Assembly: GCA_940671915.1 (NCBI GenBank)
Contig: CALNVZ010003429.1
Location: forward strand, 20,785,596-20,849,595
DNA from: Paracentrotus lividus
Taxonomy: Eukaryota > Echinodermata > Echinoidea > Camarodonta > Echinidae
Direction of reading: 5' to 3'
DNA length: 64,000 nt
Made by a program: the position numbers and the translations under genes. This document shows, piece by piece, positions 45,032 to 57,632 of this stretch. The notes under the pieces were generated by a model. It was not told the DNA's origin. It saw only the letters and a list, made by a program, of their open reading frames with translations, and searched no databases. Within the stretch, counting starts at the first letter, position 1, and each line of letters begins with the position of its first letter.

Positions 45032-46571
45032 TGTGCGTCCGGGGGAGTTGTCCTCGGGGGGAGCTGTCCTCCGGGAATTGTCCCGGGGAGTTGTCCTCCG
45101 GGGAGATGTCCTAGAACCGTCATTGTGATGTCATTTTCATTAGAAAATAGTGAACGACAATGACGTAATGCCTTGTGACGTAATGCAATGTAAATTCGCT
45201 ATTTTTTGTCCATAACTTTTTGATGACGTCATCAAATTTTACAAAATTGGCAGATAGTTGTGAAATGTATTGATACAATATGCCTACGAGTTTCAAGTCC
45301 GAAGATTGAATATTCGCAATTTTGGGGAAGTTAACTTGATTTCCTGGATCGATAATTTTTTACATTCTACAACATTTTTTGAGCGATTTGTCAATGAATC
45401 GATATATTTTTCTTACATTGCTGGAAAGGACATAGTCTGAAGCACCTCAATCCAAAAAGGGTACGGTTTTAACAAGGCAAAACGTAGATGCAGCCTCTTG
45501 GATTTTAGCCAAATTTTGAAATTTAAGAGGGCGCTATTTGCATTTTGCCTATTTACTGGAGCGTGAAACAGTGGATTGTGTGCACATTCATTTGAATAAC
45601 ATGCCCTGTAAATTTCAAGCAAAATGGAATTGATTTAAGAAAGTTATAGCCATTTTTGCGTGTTTTAGTCACATTTTTAATTTCATAACGGAGTTGATTT
45701 TTAAATTTATTTAAAATATGAAGATGGTTTTGAAATAAAAAGTTGTTGAATGCATATGAAAGGCCAAGTCATGGACTATCTAATGCACTTTGTTAGAAGT
45801 CTGTAGGATTTCGGATAATGGCTAGGGAGGCTGGACGAATGGCTTTTATATGACCAAAAATGGACAAAATGGCCGATGGACGGTCATGGATGAGTGATTT
45901 GGAAATTGAAATGTCAGGGAATCAATAATGGATCATGAAACATGCCAGCGAAGTTTGAACGAATTTGCATGAGTAATTGGCCTGGGCAGTGATTACAGGT
46001 TCACGTGTTAAATGAATGGGTTTTTTGTGGAAGAAGAAAAGAAGAAGACGGAATAAGAATTTTGAACGATAACATAGCATTGTCGCAGTTAGCGTCAATG
46101 CAATAATATTTGATGCTCGAATAACTGAACAGCATATCTCCATGTAGAACTAATGATTCATTATAAGTTGCTATAGAAACATGGGATTACGAATATGAAA
46201 TTGTATCTTTGGAGGTAATATTGTACGGACTTCAGGCATCATTTCAATATAGTATAACAAATTTGGTAAATAATAGGCCTCATGGATTGAGCCTTTGCGA
46301 TAAATAAAGTTATTTTCAATGCGTGGAACATTATGTATATATGTAATACTATTTTGGTGACATTATACGAGCCCCCCCCCCCCCCAAAAAAAAAAAAAAA
46401 AAGAAAAGAAAGAAAAATAAATAAATAATAAATAAATAAATAAATAAATAATAAATATATAATAATAAATCAATCAATAGATCAATAAATAAATAAAAAA
46501 TTAGGGGGAGAGAAAGGGGAAAACAACAACAAGCAAACATTTTATTATTATTATTTTTTTTTTTTTTACAG

Positions 46572-46792
46572 ATGTCCGTCTAGTGAACGGTCAAGTACAA
46601 ACGAAGGTCGCGTGGAGATCAGGCACACGGGCTCCTCCAATTGGTCAACAGTTTGTGGAACTTACTGGATATTATTGACGTCATAGTCACGTCGACAGCT
46701 TGGATTCCCAGGGGCCCATGCGTCTCTCAAAAGGTCAGAGTTCGGACGGGGAAGCGGAAGGATATCAAGGACGTTACTCTTTTGTCGAGGTG
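46572..46792 (+). pseudogene. SRCR exon 1, unit A copy (frameshifted)
   Basis: Same exon as 52697-52921 but 221 nt instead of 225. One G is missing after GTGAACGG, one G in ACTGGATA, and GT in CACGTCGAC. These break the SRCR frame three times. The splice sites TTTTACAG and G|GTAGGT are intact. Because the SRCR exon pair is phase 1 at both outer ends, skipping it would keep the rest of the gene in frame. Sequencing error is an equally good explanation. Confidence 0.65.
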
Positions 46793-47404
46793 GTAGGTAA
46801 ACGGTTGCCCGTAGTTAACACCGACCTTTTTCATTTTTTTTTTTTTTTGTTTTTTTTTGTTGTTGTAAAAGCTCAAGTTTACGGGCATAGTAATAATCTC
46901 AGTTTAATATCTAAATAATATTGTATATAATTACATCTGATTCAATAATGCCTATAATCGTGATGATATGAAGTTCAGCAGAGTTTGTCTTTTTGTCTAA
47001 CTTATTTTTATATTTTTTTGTTTTTACTTTTGTTTTTTTTGTTTTATGTTCAACAAAATGTGATGAATATAATGCATTTATATACATGTATATATATATA
47101 TTTTTTTAAAGCATTGTTTGCCCCTGTGTAGCACTTCTTCGAGCGACATAAAAATTATTTTCGCCCAAAGGTTATGTATTTCTCCTGAAGAGAAAACAAG
47201 GGTCTATTAATGTTTCCAAACAAAATTATTTAATGTTAATGCATTACAGCTAAATTAGCAAATAGAACGCAGAATGTGTCTGTATTGTCCACTACGAAAA
47301 ACGATCACGAGAGAGCAAGTTGTTGACATCAAAAAATAATCAACAAAAAAATAATAAATAAATAAATAAATAATATAAATAAATAAAATTGTATTTTTTT
47401 ACAG

Positions 47405-47483
47405 GTGAAAAGAGCTTGAATGCGTGTTCAAGTCGACGTCGCTTGTATGTCGAGATGGTCTTACAGCTGGTGCCGTTTGTCAG
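47405..47483 (+). pseudogene. SRCR exon 2, unit A copy (frameshifted)
   Basis: Same exon as 53549-53629 but 79 nt instead of 81, with one C missing in GTGTTCAAG and one A missing before the donor. Splice sites are intact. Together with exon 1 of this unit, the domain cannot be read in one frame. Confidence 0.6.
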
Positions 47484-49517
47484 GTAAGGTCTTTCAGCCA
47501 ATCTTCAGCTCCGGTAATTTATTACCAGTTCGGGAAAACTAGCTTTAATTTAATTCTGTGTTTATCATTTTCGTTCAGGGTAATGCCCTAAATTTCCCCT
47601 TTTTTAATGTATTTTAAGCTCCCAAATGAAGGAAATCATTCTTTTTTTCTTTCTTTTTTTCTTCTTTTAAATTCTATATTTACTTCTTTTTTCTTGTTCT
47701 TTTTCTTTTAATACAAACATTTCGAAAGAGAGGGTCGTTTTTTTTTTTTTTTTTTTTTTGTGGTGGGTGTTTTTTTTTATTTTGTTTTTATTTTATTAGA
47801 ATAATTTTAGGAACCACACTCACCCCCCCCCCGCCCCGCAAACACTATTAAGTCAGTCTATTTAATTTACAATAACGATGTCTGGGTAAGGCAAGTCCTA
47901 AAATCATATAATCACATATTCACCTCTTGCCCAAACAACTGTTAAATAGTATATAGACAAAATTAGTAAATACCGAAATAACTCAATATCTCCTCGTCAC
48001 ATCTGCGATTGGTGTATCAATATCCTGTAATTGTTAGGACAGCTTAATTCGAATCACTCATTCGGGGAAACGGAAGCCATTATCACTGGAAACTTTCTGA
48101 AATAACCGATTAATAATAAAACCCAGGATATGATTGTGATGAGTATTTCTATCCATTTCGGATGGCACTGGACCAACTTTATTGAAATTAAAATAACAAA
48201 GGGTTCAGAGAGATTTAGATATAACTATATTAAGAATAAAATTGATTTTTACTTGCCTTTTGATGCATTTTCGTAAAGGGTAGAATGTTTGTGTATTTCT
48301 TATTTTTCTTTAAACCTCATCATGCATGTCCACGTGTCCTTCATTAAAACAAAAAAGGGTTAACGTGACTCTATTTCAGGTACTATACACATACACCATG
48401 TTACTCAATGAATTTGTGATGCCGAATTTATTCGCAATAGCATACGGAGTTAATTGACCCAGAATCATCAAATATGTCATGTTTATTTATTAATTTATTT
48501 GTTAAATCATCTTTGTACAAGTGAATAGAATAAAAGACTAATAGTTGCGTTTTACTTTAATATTTAGGGGGGGGTCGAGACTGAGGGCAACTAACTAATT
48601 TAAATTTCAACTCTAACGTTTTGCTAGGAGACATGGCTATGTCATTTTAGCATACCCAACGTAATGTTCAATGGCATTAATGCTCTTGAAGCCTATCGCA
48701 TAACGAGTAAAATAATAGTAGTTTGAGTCGGGCTAAGCATGTTTATTATGGTAATGTGACGATATGTGACTTAACATCCCGTTCGCCTTAGCATGACCTT
48801 TCCGAATAAGTTTTTGGTAACTATTTCAAGATGATTTCTGCTTTTACTAAACCTCAGTACACGGGAATAATCAGCTAAAACCTAAAAAGCCAACGGATTT
48901 ATTCTTATTTTCGAAAATATAATTCTCCATTATCAGAACGTGAAATCTGCATTTTTCTGCGTCGAGTCTGCGTTAGATTTCGCAGAAAAACCTTGCACCG
49001 ATCAAGGTGCACTTTTTTCTGTTAATGCACGCAGGAGTTAGGTTACTGTTGCTATGTCGGAGCGCACTAAAGCGCTCAGGAGGTGGTCCTTGCATGTAGA
49101 CTCTGGAACACGCCTTGCAAAAGCAAGCGCGATCCGTTATGACCATGGTATTTGTTATAACTGTACCGACCTGGACGGCTGAGACGTAGAATTTGAAGTT
49201 GAACTCCAGTCTGTCGACTAGCAATGAGCTTCCGAGCTTCACGCGTGAAGAATTTTTTTTTTTTTATTATAATTATTTGTGAAAGACTTGATTATACACC
49301 TCTTAACCTTTACGAAGGCGGCATGTCTACACGTTCGAAAGCTCCCTTGATTGGTCGGTTTGAAATAAGACTAAAACACTTTTTTTCTCTGCAGTATAAC
49401 TGGGGTATCAATTTTGTCTAATATGGAGGTGGGGTGAATCATAATTAGCTGTGATTCATCGTTGCGGGATGTTTCCTCCACCTAATTAATTTACCACTGA
49501 CATCAGTTTTCACTGTG

Positions 49518-50490
49518 TAGGGGAGAGCGTGGGTTATATGGAACATTTTTCACAAAATGGCCGTAAAACAAAAGCGGATTTATTTCAAGAAACAATAAAC
49601 AATCAGCTTGAGTGTATATATATGTGTGCTACAAATGTACCCCATAAAATTCTTAAACTTAGTGATGGTTCGGAAAAAATCCATCTTTAACAAACCATAT
49701 CAAGTGTTCCAACTAACCCACACACGGGGTTAGTTGAAACATTGTGGATGGTATCTAAAAATTATTTTAGACTACACAACATCATTGCATGGGTTCAGCT
49801 AACTTGCTTTATTTGATTCCAATTAAAATAGTAAAGATCGGTGTTTCATTTTTTTTTTTAGCTTCGTGTTTTATTACACTTGATAGCATCCCGACATCAC
49901 ATACAGTATTCTGAATCCTGTGAGTAGCATTTGCAATATATTGTTGTGTTTAAACAGAAATAAATTGTCCAATGTTTTGCCACAATATACATGTATTGGA
50001 ATATTTCGGAACACTCACCATGAATTATGTTTTTATTATTTTTTTTTATTCAGCTGAAACCATATTTTAGTACTACAGTTCCAACTAACCCCGTTCAAAA
50101 AGTTCTAACTAACCCCAGAGGCCCCCCGGCCATTTTGACATTTGTAAGCTTACAGCACAAAGAGGGACAACAACATGCCATAATATTTAACCTTTTTTGT
50201 AGCTTGGTATAAATGCATTGTTATCTCAAAAACTGGCCAACTTAATTATTGATCTTCTCTGAGATATAAAACATTTGTAAAAATTTCAAAATTACTCAGA
50301 AGGTGAAAAAATACAACATGTTTTCTAACTTTACGAGGCTTGAAGCACGTGTGCTGTCTAAAATGTGGTGGATGGCAATTGCTAATAATAGCACAACCTG
50401 AGGGTAATTTGCATAATATATTTATAGCAGTTAAAGAAAATTACAATGTTTCAACTAACCCCGTGTCCAAATAACCCCACTCTCCCTACA
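49518..50490. mobile_element. TIR element with AACTAACCCC motifs, unit A copy
   Basis: Corresponds to 55671-56646 in unit B, with more small indels. The left end is GTAGGGGAGAGCGTGGG and the right end is the complement of CCCACTCTCCCTACA. Confidence 0.65.
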
Positions 50491-52696
50491 TGGCCCGAAT
50501 TCAAACAACGTGGTTATGTTAGTCCATGGTCCAAAATAGTGGTTTGTGAATACAAAAATTTAGAACATGGCTAAAATTCGTGTTATAAACAATTGATTTA
50601 TGACCATGGACTAACTAACATCCACGTTTGTGAATTCGGCCTATCGTCTGTAATGTCGAGGCATTTTTGCTGGTCTGGGAACGAGGTAACAAAACTTGTG
50701 GACATCTAGGGTGTCTTTATTTATTTTTTTTTTTCTTTTTCTTCCGCTCTTACTCATATATATACAAGAAAACATTTCAAACATTCCAAGATATTTGCTC
50801 CGCTATAAATTCCACGAATCGATATGACTAACTTCAACCCTGAGGTTAAAATCAATAGCTACCCTAAACATTGCTATACCTCACAGAACCGTTATTTTAA
50901 CCCGAACCCTACCCTTGTCGAAGATTTAAAAAACAATAAAAAAAAAAAAAAAAAAAAAAACGGGAGCAAGTATGCTATGAACCCAATTAAATAAAATAAT
51001 AATATTAATAATAATAATGGTTTTTTATTAATTCCAAAAATGCAAGTCGTAAGCCACACTGGCTAAATTGCATATGATTTTTTTACAGAAGTTCAGATAC
51101 ATAATAATTAATGAGCGATAACATAAATATTCTAGTAAATAAATAATCAATTCAGCTAGCCAGTGTAAAATGACAATGTAGCAAACTAATAACATATCAA
51201 TTATACAAAAAAGAAAAGAAATCTAACTGAGAAAAGATGAAAAGAGTAACAAAAGAACTACGTGAAGTATGGACAAAATGAAGAGGAACAAAAAGAGATC
51301 AAGGAGAATAAGAAAGAATTCTGAAAGAAGAGACAGCTACAGGGTAATAAAGAGAGATTGAATAGTAGAAACAATGTGAAATTAATGAAGAAACATTGAA
51401 GTATACAACAATTCTCATTGCGACATAATGAAATAGAAATATATGAAAATATACATTACTTATTACAACATAATGAATTGAGTATATGAATATCAAAAAG
51501 GCCTAAGTCCAATTTTTGGCGAAATTGAGTTATAATATGGAAATTGTCCTTAATACTTTGACGGCCCATCTTGTGCATAAATGATGAATCTGAAAATCAT
51601 CTCAGAAATGGCCTTAAAAAAAGGATAAAAATCTGGTATGAATGTAAAAAAGCCTAAGTCCAGGACTTAGCTTTCTTACATTCATTATTTAGCGCCCTCT
51701 CTTCATACTTCTGTTTAACCTTGAGACTCAAAATGCTGCTCATGAGTTAGTAGAGAGGTCCCACAGATTTCACTTTACTGGAAAAAAAAGTAAGAAGTTG
51801 AAGTCACTTGCAGATGTTTGTGCTTCTGTGTGTGTGTGTGTGTGTCAGAGGGTGATTGGAGGGTTGGGTTGGTGTGTGTCAATATATATAAAACAAAAAA
51901 TGGCTCCTCAAAAAAAAAAAAGTAATTCCTATGCTGATGGCAGTGTGTGGATGTGGGTGCATGCAGGGTGGATTCAGGTATTGATGTTTCTTGCAAAATT
52001 CGCTCACAGCACTAATTAAAGTTTTTTTTTTTTTTTCTTTAGAATTTTACCCTAAATTCACTGATAATCAATACAAATAAAATTCTGCCGCATTTACAAA
52101 AGCAATTTTACCCCAAGATCTCTGGCAAACAATGAATAAAGCGTCCTTGCTAAGGAAAAGTTCTCACTTCATTTACACCCCCAACCTTAGCTTAAGTGGG
52201 GACGCCCTCTAGTATTTCTTGTTTTTCTATTTAATAACCCCCCCCCCCCCCTCTCCCCATTCTTGAACTGTTCGTTTGGGTGCTTAAGACCTTCTTGGTT
52301 TCATGGATGGAAGGAACAGTGAACGTAAACGTGATAATACATATTTGCCAAACTTTTTTTTCAGATTCTGAACACCTACACATGTCGCTCACATTTAAAA
52401 CCACACACACACCACCCACCACCCGCTCCTCATCCCAAAAATCAACTATAAAAAAAAAAAAACAAAACTATAAATACCAAAAGATAAGGGCCTTTTTGTC
52501 TGATATATAAAATAAAATCTCTTGGTATCATTTTTATACATTCAGTACTACAGAAGTTCTACCAATGTATATAATGTAAGGAAGCGACCATGAAGTCCAT
52601 ATGATTCTAAAACACGACCAAGTCCACCAGACAAAAGGCCCCGCCCACAGTAACTGAAATCTTATGTTCCATAAAAATTACACTTAAATTTTACAG

Positions 52697-52921
52697 ATGT
52701 CCGTCTAGTGAACGGGTCAAGTACAAACGAAGGTCGCGTGGAGATCAGGCACACGGGCTCCTCCAATTGGTCAACAGTTTGTGGAACTTACTGGGATATT
52801 ATTGACGTCATAGTCACGTGTCGACAGCTTGGATTCCCAGGGGCCCATGCGTCTCTCAAAAGGTCAGAGTTCGGACGGGGAAGCGGAAGGATATCAAGGA
52901 CGTTACTCTTTTGTCGAGGTG
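52697..52921 (+). CDS. SRCR domain exon 1 (unit B, intact)
   Basis: A 225-nt phase 1-1 exon between TTTTACAG and G|GTAGGT. It encodes the first two thirds of a scavenger receptor cysteine-rich domain: VRLVNGSSTNEGRVEI, then WSTVCGTYWD, VTCRQLGFPGA, an FGRGSGRI segment and LFCRGG. There is no Cys before GRVE and LGF replaces LGC, so the pattern is group A (six Cys), which also agrees with the domain being split over two exons. SRCR domains bind proteins or microbial polyanions in secreted and membrane receptors. It continues at 53549. The WxxxxDVxVxCRQLGF core is slightly altered (D-I-I-D-V-I-V). Confidence 0.85.
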
Positions 52922-53496
52922 GTAGGTAAACGGTTGCCCGTCAGTTAACACCGACCTATTTTCATTTTTTTTTTTTTTTTTTTTGTATTTTTTTGTTGTT
53001 GTAAAGCTCAAGTTTACGGGCATAGTAATAATCTCAGTTTATATCTAAATAAATATTGTATATAATTACATCTGATTCAATAATGCCTATACATCGTGAT
53101 GATATGAAGTTCAGCAGAGTTTGTCTTTTTGTCTTACTTATTTTTATATTTTTTTGTTGTTTTACTTTTGTTTGTTTTGTTTTATGTTCAACAAAATGTG
53201 ATGAATATAATGCATTTATATACATGTATATATATATATTTTTTTAAAGCATTGTTTGCCCCTGTGTAGCACTTCTTCGAGCGACATAAAAATTATTTTC
53301 GCCCAAAGGTTATGTATTTCTCCTGAAGAGAAAACAAGGGTCTATTAATGTTTCCAAACAAAATTATTTAATGTTAATGCATTACAGCTAAATTAGCAAA
53401 TAGAACGCAGAATGTGTCTGTATTGTCCACTACGAAAAACGATCACGAGAGAGCCAAGATGTTGACATCAAAAAATAATCAACAAAAAAAAAATAA

Positions 53497-53531
<35 letters not shown>

Positions 53532-53548
53532 ATTGTATTTTTTTACAG

Positions 53549-53629
53549 GTGAAAAGAGCTTGAATGCGTGTTCCAAGTCGACGTCGCTTGTATGTCGAGA
53601 TGGTCTTACAGCTGGTGCCGTTTGTCAAG
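53549..53629 (+). CDS. SRCR domain exon 2 (unit B, intact)
   Basis: An 81-nt phase 1-1 exon after TTTTACAG, ending CAA G|GTAAGG. It supplies EKSLNACSKSTSLVCRDG and the closing AGAVCQ, completing three of the six cysteines. Joined to 52921 it gives LFCRGGEKSL in frame. Joined forward to the WSC exon at 60027 it reads VCQ-E-PGYLGCY in frame, linking SRCR and WSC in one protein. Confidence 0.8.
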
Positions 53630-55670
53630 GTAAGGTCTTTCAGCCAATCTTCAGCTCCGGTAATTTATTACCAGTTCGGGAAAACTAGCTTTAATTTAAT
53701 TCTGTGTTTATCATTTTCGTTCAGGGTAATGCCCTAAAATTTCCCCTTTTTTAATGTAATTTTAAGCTCCCAAATGAAGGAAATCATTCTTTTTTTTCTT
53801 TCTTTTTTTCTTCTTTTAAATTCTATATTTACTTCTTTTTTCTTGTTCTTTTTCTTTTTAATACAAACATTTCGAAAGAGAGGGTCGTTTTTTTTTTTTG
53901 TTTTTGTGTGGGTGTTTTTTTTTTTTATTTTGTTTTTATTTTTATTAGAATAATTTTAGGAACCACACTCACCCCCCCCCCGCCCCGCACACACTATTAA
54001 GTCAGTGCTATTTAATTTACAATAACGATGTCTGGGTAAGGCAAGTCCTAAAATCATATAATCACATATTCACTCTTGCCCCAAACAACTGTTAAATAGT
54101 ATATAGACAAAATTAGTAAATACCGAAATAACTCAATATCTCCTCGTCACATCTGCGATTGGTTGTATCAATATCCTGTAATTGTTAGGGACAGCTTTAA
54201 TTCGAATAACTCATTCGGGGAAACGAACCATTATCACTGGAAACTTTCTGAAATAACCGATTAATAATAAAACCCAGGATATGATTGTGATGAGTATTTC
54301 TATCCATTTCGGATGGCACTGGACCAACTTTATTGAAATTAAAATAACAAAGGGTTCAGAGAGATTTAGATATAACTATATTAAGAATAAAATTGATTTT
54401 TACTTGCCTTTTGATGCATTTTCGTAAAGGGTAGAATGTTTGTGTATTTCTTATTTTTCTTTAAACCTCATCATGCATGTCCACGTGTCCTTCATTAAAA
54501 CAAAAAAGGGTTAACGTGACTCTATTTCAGGTCACTATACACATACACCATGTTACCTCAATGAATTTGTGATGCCCGAATTTATTCGCAATAGCATACG
54601 GAGTTAATTGACCCAGAATCATCAAATATGTCATGTTTATTTATTAATTTATTTGTTAAATCATCTTTGTACAAATGAATAGAATAAAAGACTAATAGTT
54701 GCGTTTTACTTTAATATTTAGGGGGGGGTCGAGACTGAGGGCAACTAACTAATTTAAATTTCAACTCTAAATTTTGCTAGGAGACATGGCTATGTCATTT
54801 TAGCATACCCAACGTAATGTTCAATGGCATTAATGCTCTTGAAGCCTATCGCATAACGAGTAAAATAATAGTAGTTTGAGTCGGGCTAAGCATGTTTATT
54901 TATGGTAATGTGACGATATGTGACTTAACATCCCGTTCGCCTTAGCATGACCTTTCCGAATAAGTTTTTGGTAACTATTTCAAGATGATTTCTGCTTTTA
55001 CTAAAACCTCAGTCACACGGGAAACTAATCCAGCTAAAAACTAAAAAGCAACGGATTTATTCTTATTTTCGAAAATATAATTCTCCATTATCAGAACGTG
55101 AAATCTGCATTTTTCTGCGTCGAGTCTGCGTTAGATTTCGCAGAAAAACCTTGCACCGATCAAGGTGCACTTTTTTGTTAATGCACGCAGGAGTTAGGTT
55201 ACTGTTGCTATGTCGGAGCGCACTAAAGCGCTCAGGAGGTGGTCCTTGCATGTAGACTCTGGAACACGCACTTGCAAAAGCAAGCGCGATCCGTTATGAC
55301 CATGGTATTTGTTATAACTGTACCGACCTGGACGGCTGAGACGTAGAATTTGAAGTTGAACTCCAGTCTGTCGACCTAGCAATGAGCTTCGAGCTTCACG
55401 CGTGAAGAATTTTTTTTTTTTTATTATAATTATTTGTGAAAAGACTTGATTATACACCTCTTAACCTTTACGAGGCGGCATGTCTACACGTTCGAAAGCT
55501 CCCTTGATTGGTCGGTTTGAAATAAGACTAAAACACTTTTTTTCTCTGCAGTATAACTGGGGTATCAATTTTGTCTAATATGGAGGTGGGGTGAATCATA
55601 TTAGCTGTGATTCATCGTAGCGGGATGTTTCCTCCACCTAATTAATTACCACTGACATCAGTTTTCACTG

Positions 55671-56646
55671 TGTAGGGGAGAGCGTGGTTATATGGAACAT
55701 TTTTCACAAAAATGGCCGTAAAACAAAAGCGGATTTATTTCAAGAAACAATAAACAATCAGCTTGAGTGTATATATATGTGTGCTACAAATGTACCCCAT
55801 AAAATTCTTAAACTTAGTGATGGTTCCGGAAAAAATCCATCTTTAACAAGACCATATCAAGTGTTCCAACTAACCCCACACACGGGGTTAGTTGAAACAT
55901 TGTGGATGGTATCTTAAAAATTATATTTAGACTACCTACAACATCATTGCATGGGTTCAGCTAACTTGCTTTATTGATTCCAATTAAAATAGTAAAGATC
56001 GGTGTTCATTTTTTTTTTTTTACTTCGTGTTTTATTACACTTGATAGCATCCACTCACATACAGATATTCTGAAGTCCTGTGGAGTAGCATTTGCAATAT
56101 ATTTTGTTTAAACCAAAATAAAATTGTCCAATGTGCACTAATATACATGTATTGGAATATTTCGGAACACTTCAATGAATTATGTGATTTATTATTTTTT
56201 TTTTTATTCAGCTGAAACCTATTTAGTTACTACATGTTCCAACTAACCCCGTTCAAAATGTTCTAACTAACCCCAGAGGCCCATTTGACATTTGTAAGCT
56301 TACAGCACAAAAGAGGGACAACAACATGCCATATATTTAACCTTGTTTTGTAGCTTGGTATAAATGCTTGTTATACTCAAAAACTGGCCAACTTAATTTA
56401 TGATCTTCTCTGAGATAATAAAACATTTGTAAAAATTTCAAAATTTACTCAGAAGGTGAAAAAACAAACATTGCTTTCTAACTTTACGAGGCTTGAAGCA
56501 CGTGTGCTGTCTAAAATGTGGTGGATGGCAATTGCTATAATAGCAACAACCTGAGGGTAGATTTGCATAAATATATTTATAGCAGTTAAAGAAAATTACA
56601 ATGTTTCAACTAACCCCGTGTTCCAACTAACCCCACTCTCCCCTAC
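55671..56646. mobile_element. 1.0 kb TIR element with GTTCCAACTAACCCC motifs, unit B copy
   Basis: Imperfect inverted ends of about 28 bp begin TGTAGGGGAGAG. The core GTTCCAACTAACCCC recurs at 55863, 55884 (inverted, head to head with the former), 56236, 56260, 56603 and 56620. TA target site is possible. No transposase. Confidence 0.7.
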
Positions 56647-56649
56647 ATT

Positions 56650-56797
56650 GGCCCGAATTCACAAACGTGGTTTAGTTAGTCCATGGTCCAAATCAGGTGG
56701 TTTGTGAATACAAAAATTTAGAACATGGTCTAAATTCGTGGTTTAAACAATTGATTTAGACCATGGACTAACTAAACCACGTTTGTGAATTCGGGCC
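56650..56797. mobile_element. 148-bp perfect hairpin MITE
   Basis: Arms of 39 bp (GGCCCGAATTCACAAACG..., 56650-56688 and 56759-56797) are exact reverse complements. A third partial copy of the word GTGGTTTGTGAAT lies in the loop. It abuts the preceding TIR element. The unit A version near 50492-50643 has many single-base losses and no longer pairs perfectly. Confidence 0.75.
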
Positions 56798-57097
56798 TAG
56801 TGTCTGGTAATGTCGAGGCATTTTTGCTGGTGCGGGAACGAGGGTAACGAAATACTTGTGGACATCTAGGGGTGTCTTTTTATTTATTTTTTTTTTTTTC
56901 TTTCCCGCTCTTACTCATTATATATACAAGAAAACATTTCAACGATTCCAAGATATTTGCTCCGCTATAAATTCCACGAATCGAATGACTAACTTCAACC
57001 CTGGAGTTAAAACAATAGCCTACCCTAAACATGCTATACCTCACAGAAACCGTTATTTTAACCCGAACCCTAGCCCTTTGTCGAAGATTTAAAAAAA

Positions 57098-57131
<34 letters not shown>

Positions 57132-57158
57132 GGGAGCAAGTATCTTATGACCCAATTA

Positions 57159-57189
<31 letters not shown>

Positions 57190-57632
57190 GTTTTTTATTA
57201 ATTCAAAAATCAAAGTCGTAGCCACATGGCTAAATTGCATATGATTTTTTACAAAGTTCAGATACATAATAATTAATGAGCATAACATAAATATTCTAGT
57301 AAATAAATAATCAATTCAGTAGCCAAGTGTAAACATACAATGTACAAACTAATAACATATCAATTATACAAAAAAGAAAAGAAATCTAACTGAGAAAAGA
57401 TGAAAAGAGTAACAAAAGGACTACTGGAAGTAGGACAAAATGAAGAGGAACAAAAGAGAGATCAAGGAGAATAAGAAAGAATCTGAAAGAAAGAACACTA
57501 CAGGGTAATAAAGAGAGATTGATAGTAGAAACAATGTGAAATTACATGAAGAAACATGAAGTATAACAATTCTCATTCGACATAATGAAATAGATATATA
57601 TGAAAAATATACATTACTTATTATCAACATAA

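Larger units (their letters stand above)
44569..45112. repeat. Inverted GGACAACTCCCCCGG arms around the assembly gap
   Basis: The left arm (44569-44633) and right arm (45039-45112) are reverse complements built from GGACATCTCCC, GGAGGACAACTCCC and CAATTCCCGGAGGACAGC phrases. Between them lie unrelated AT-rich sequence, the gap, and TTAGGG repeats. This looks like the two ends of a foldback or TIR element. Confidence 0.6.
41740..46571. other. Intron 1 of the SRCR-WSC gene, right part, with assembly gap
   Basis: No exon recognised. It contains the inverted repeat around the N gap, a (TTAGGG)n stretch, a palindromic TGACGTCA at 45223, and AT-rich blocks duplicated across the gap. Confidence 0.5.
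46572..52696. repeat. 6.1 kb tandem duplication, unit A
   Basis: Aligns end to end with 52697-58844, with scattered single-base indels. It includes the SRCR exon pair, a TIR element with AACTAACCCC motifs, and the left part of the GGCCTAAGTCC element. The junction reads AAATTTTACAG|ATGTCC, so the copied exon has its acceptor rebuilt at the junction. Confidence 0.85.
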
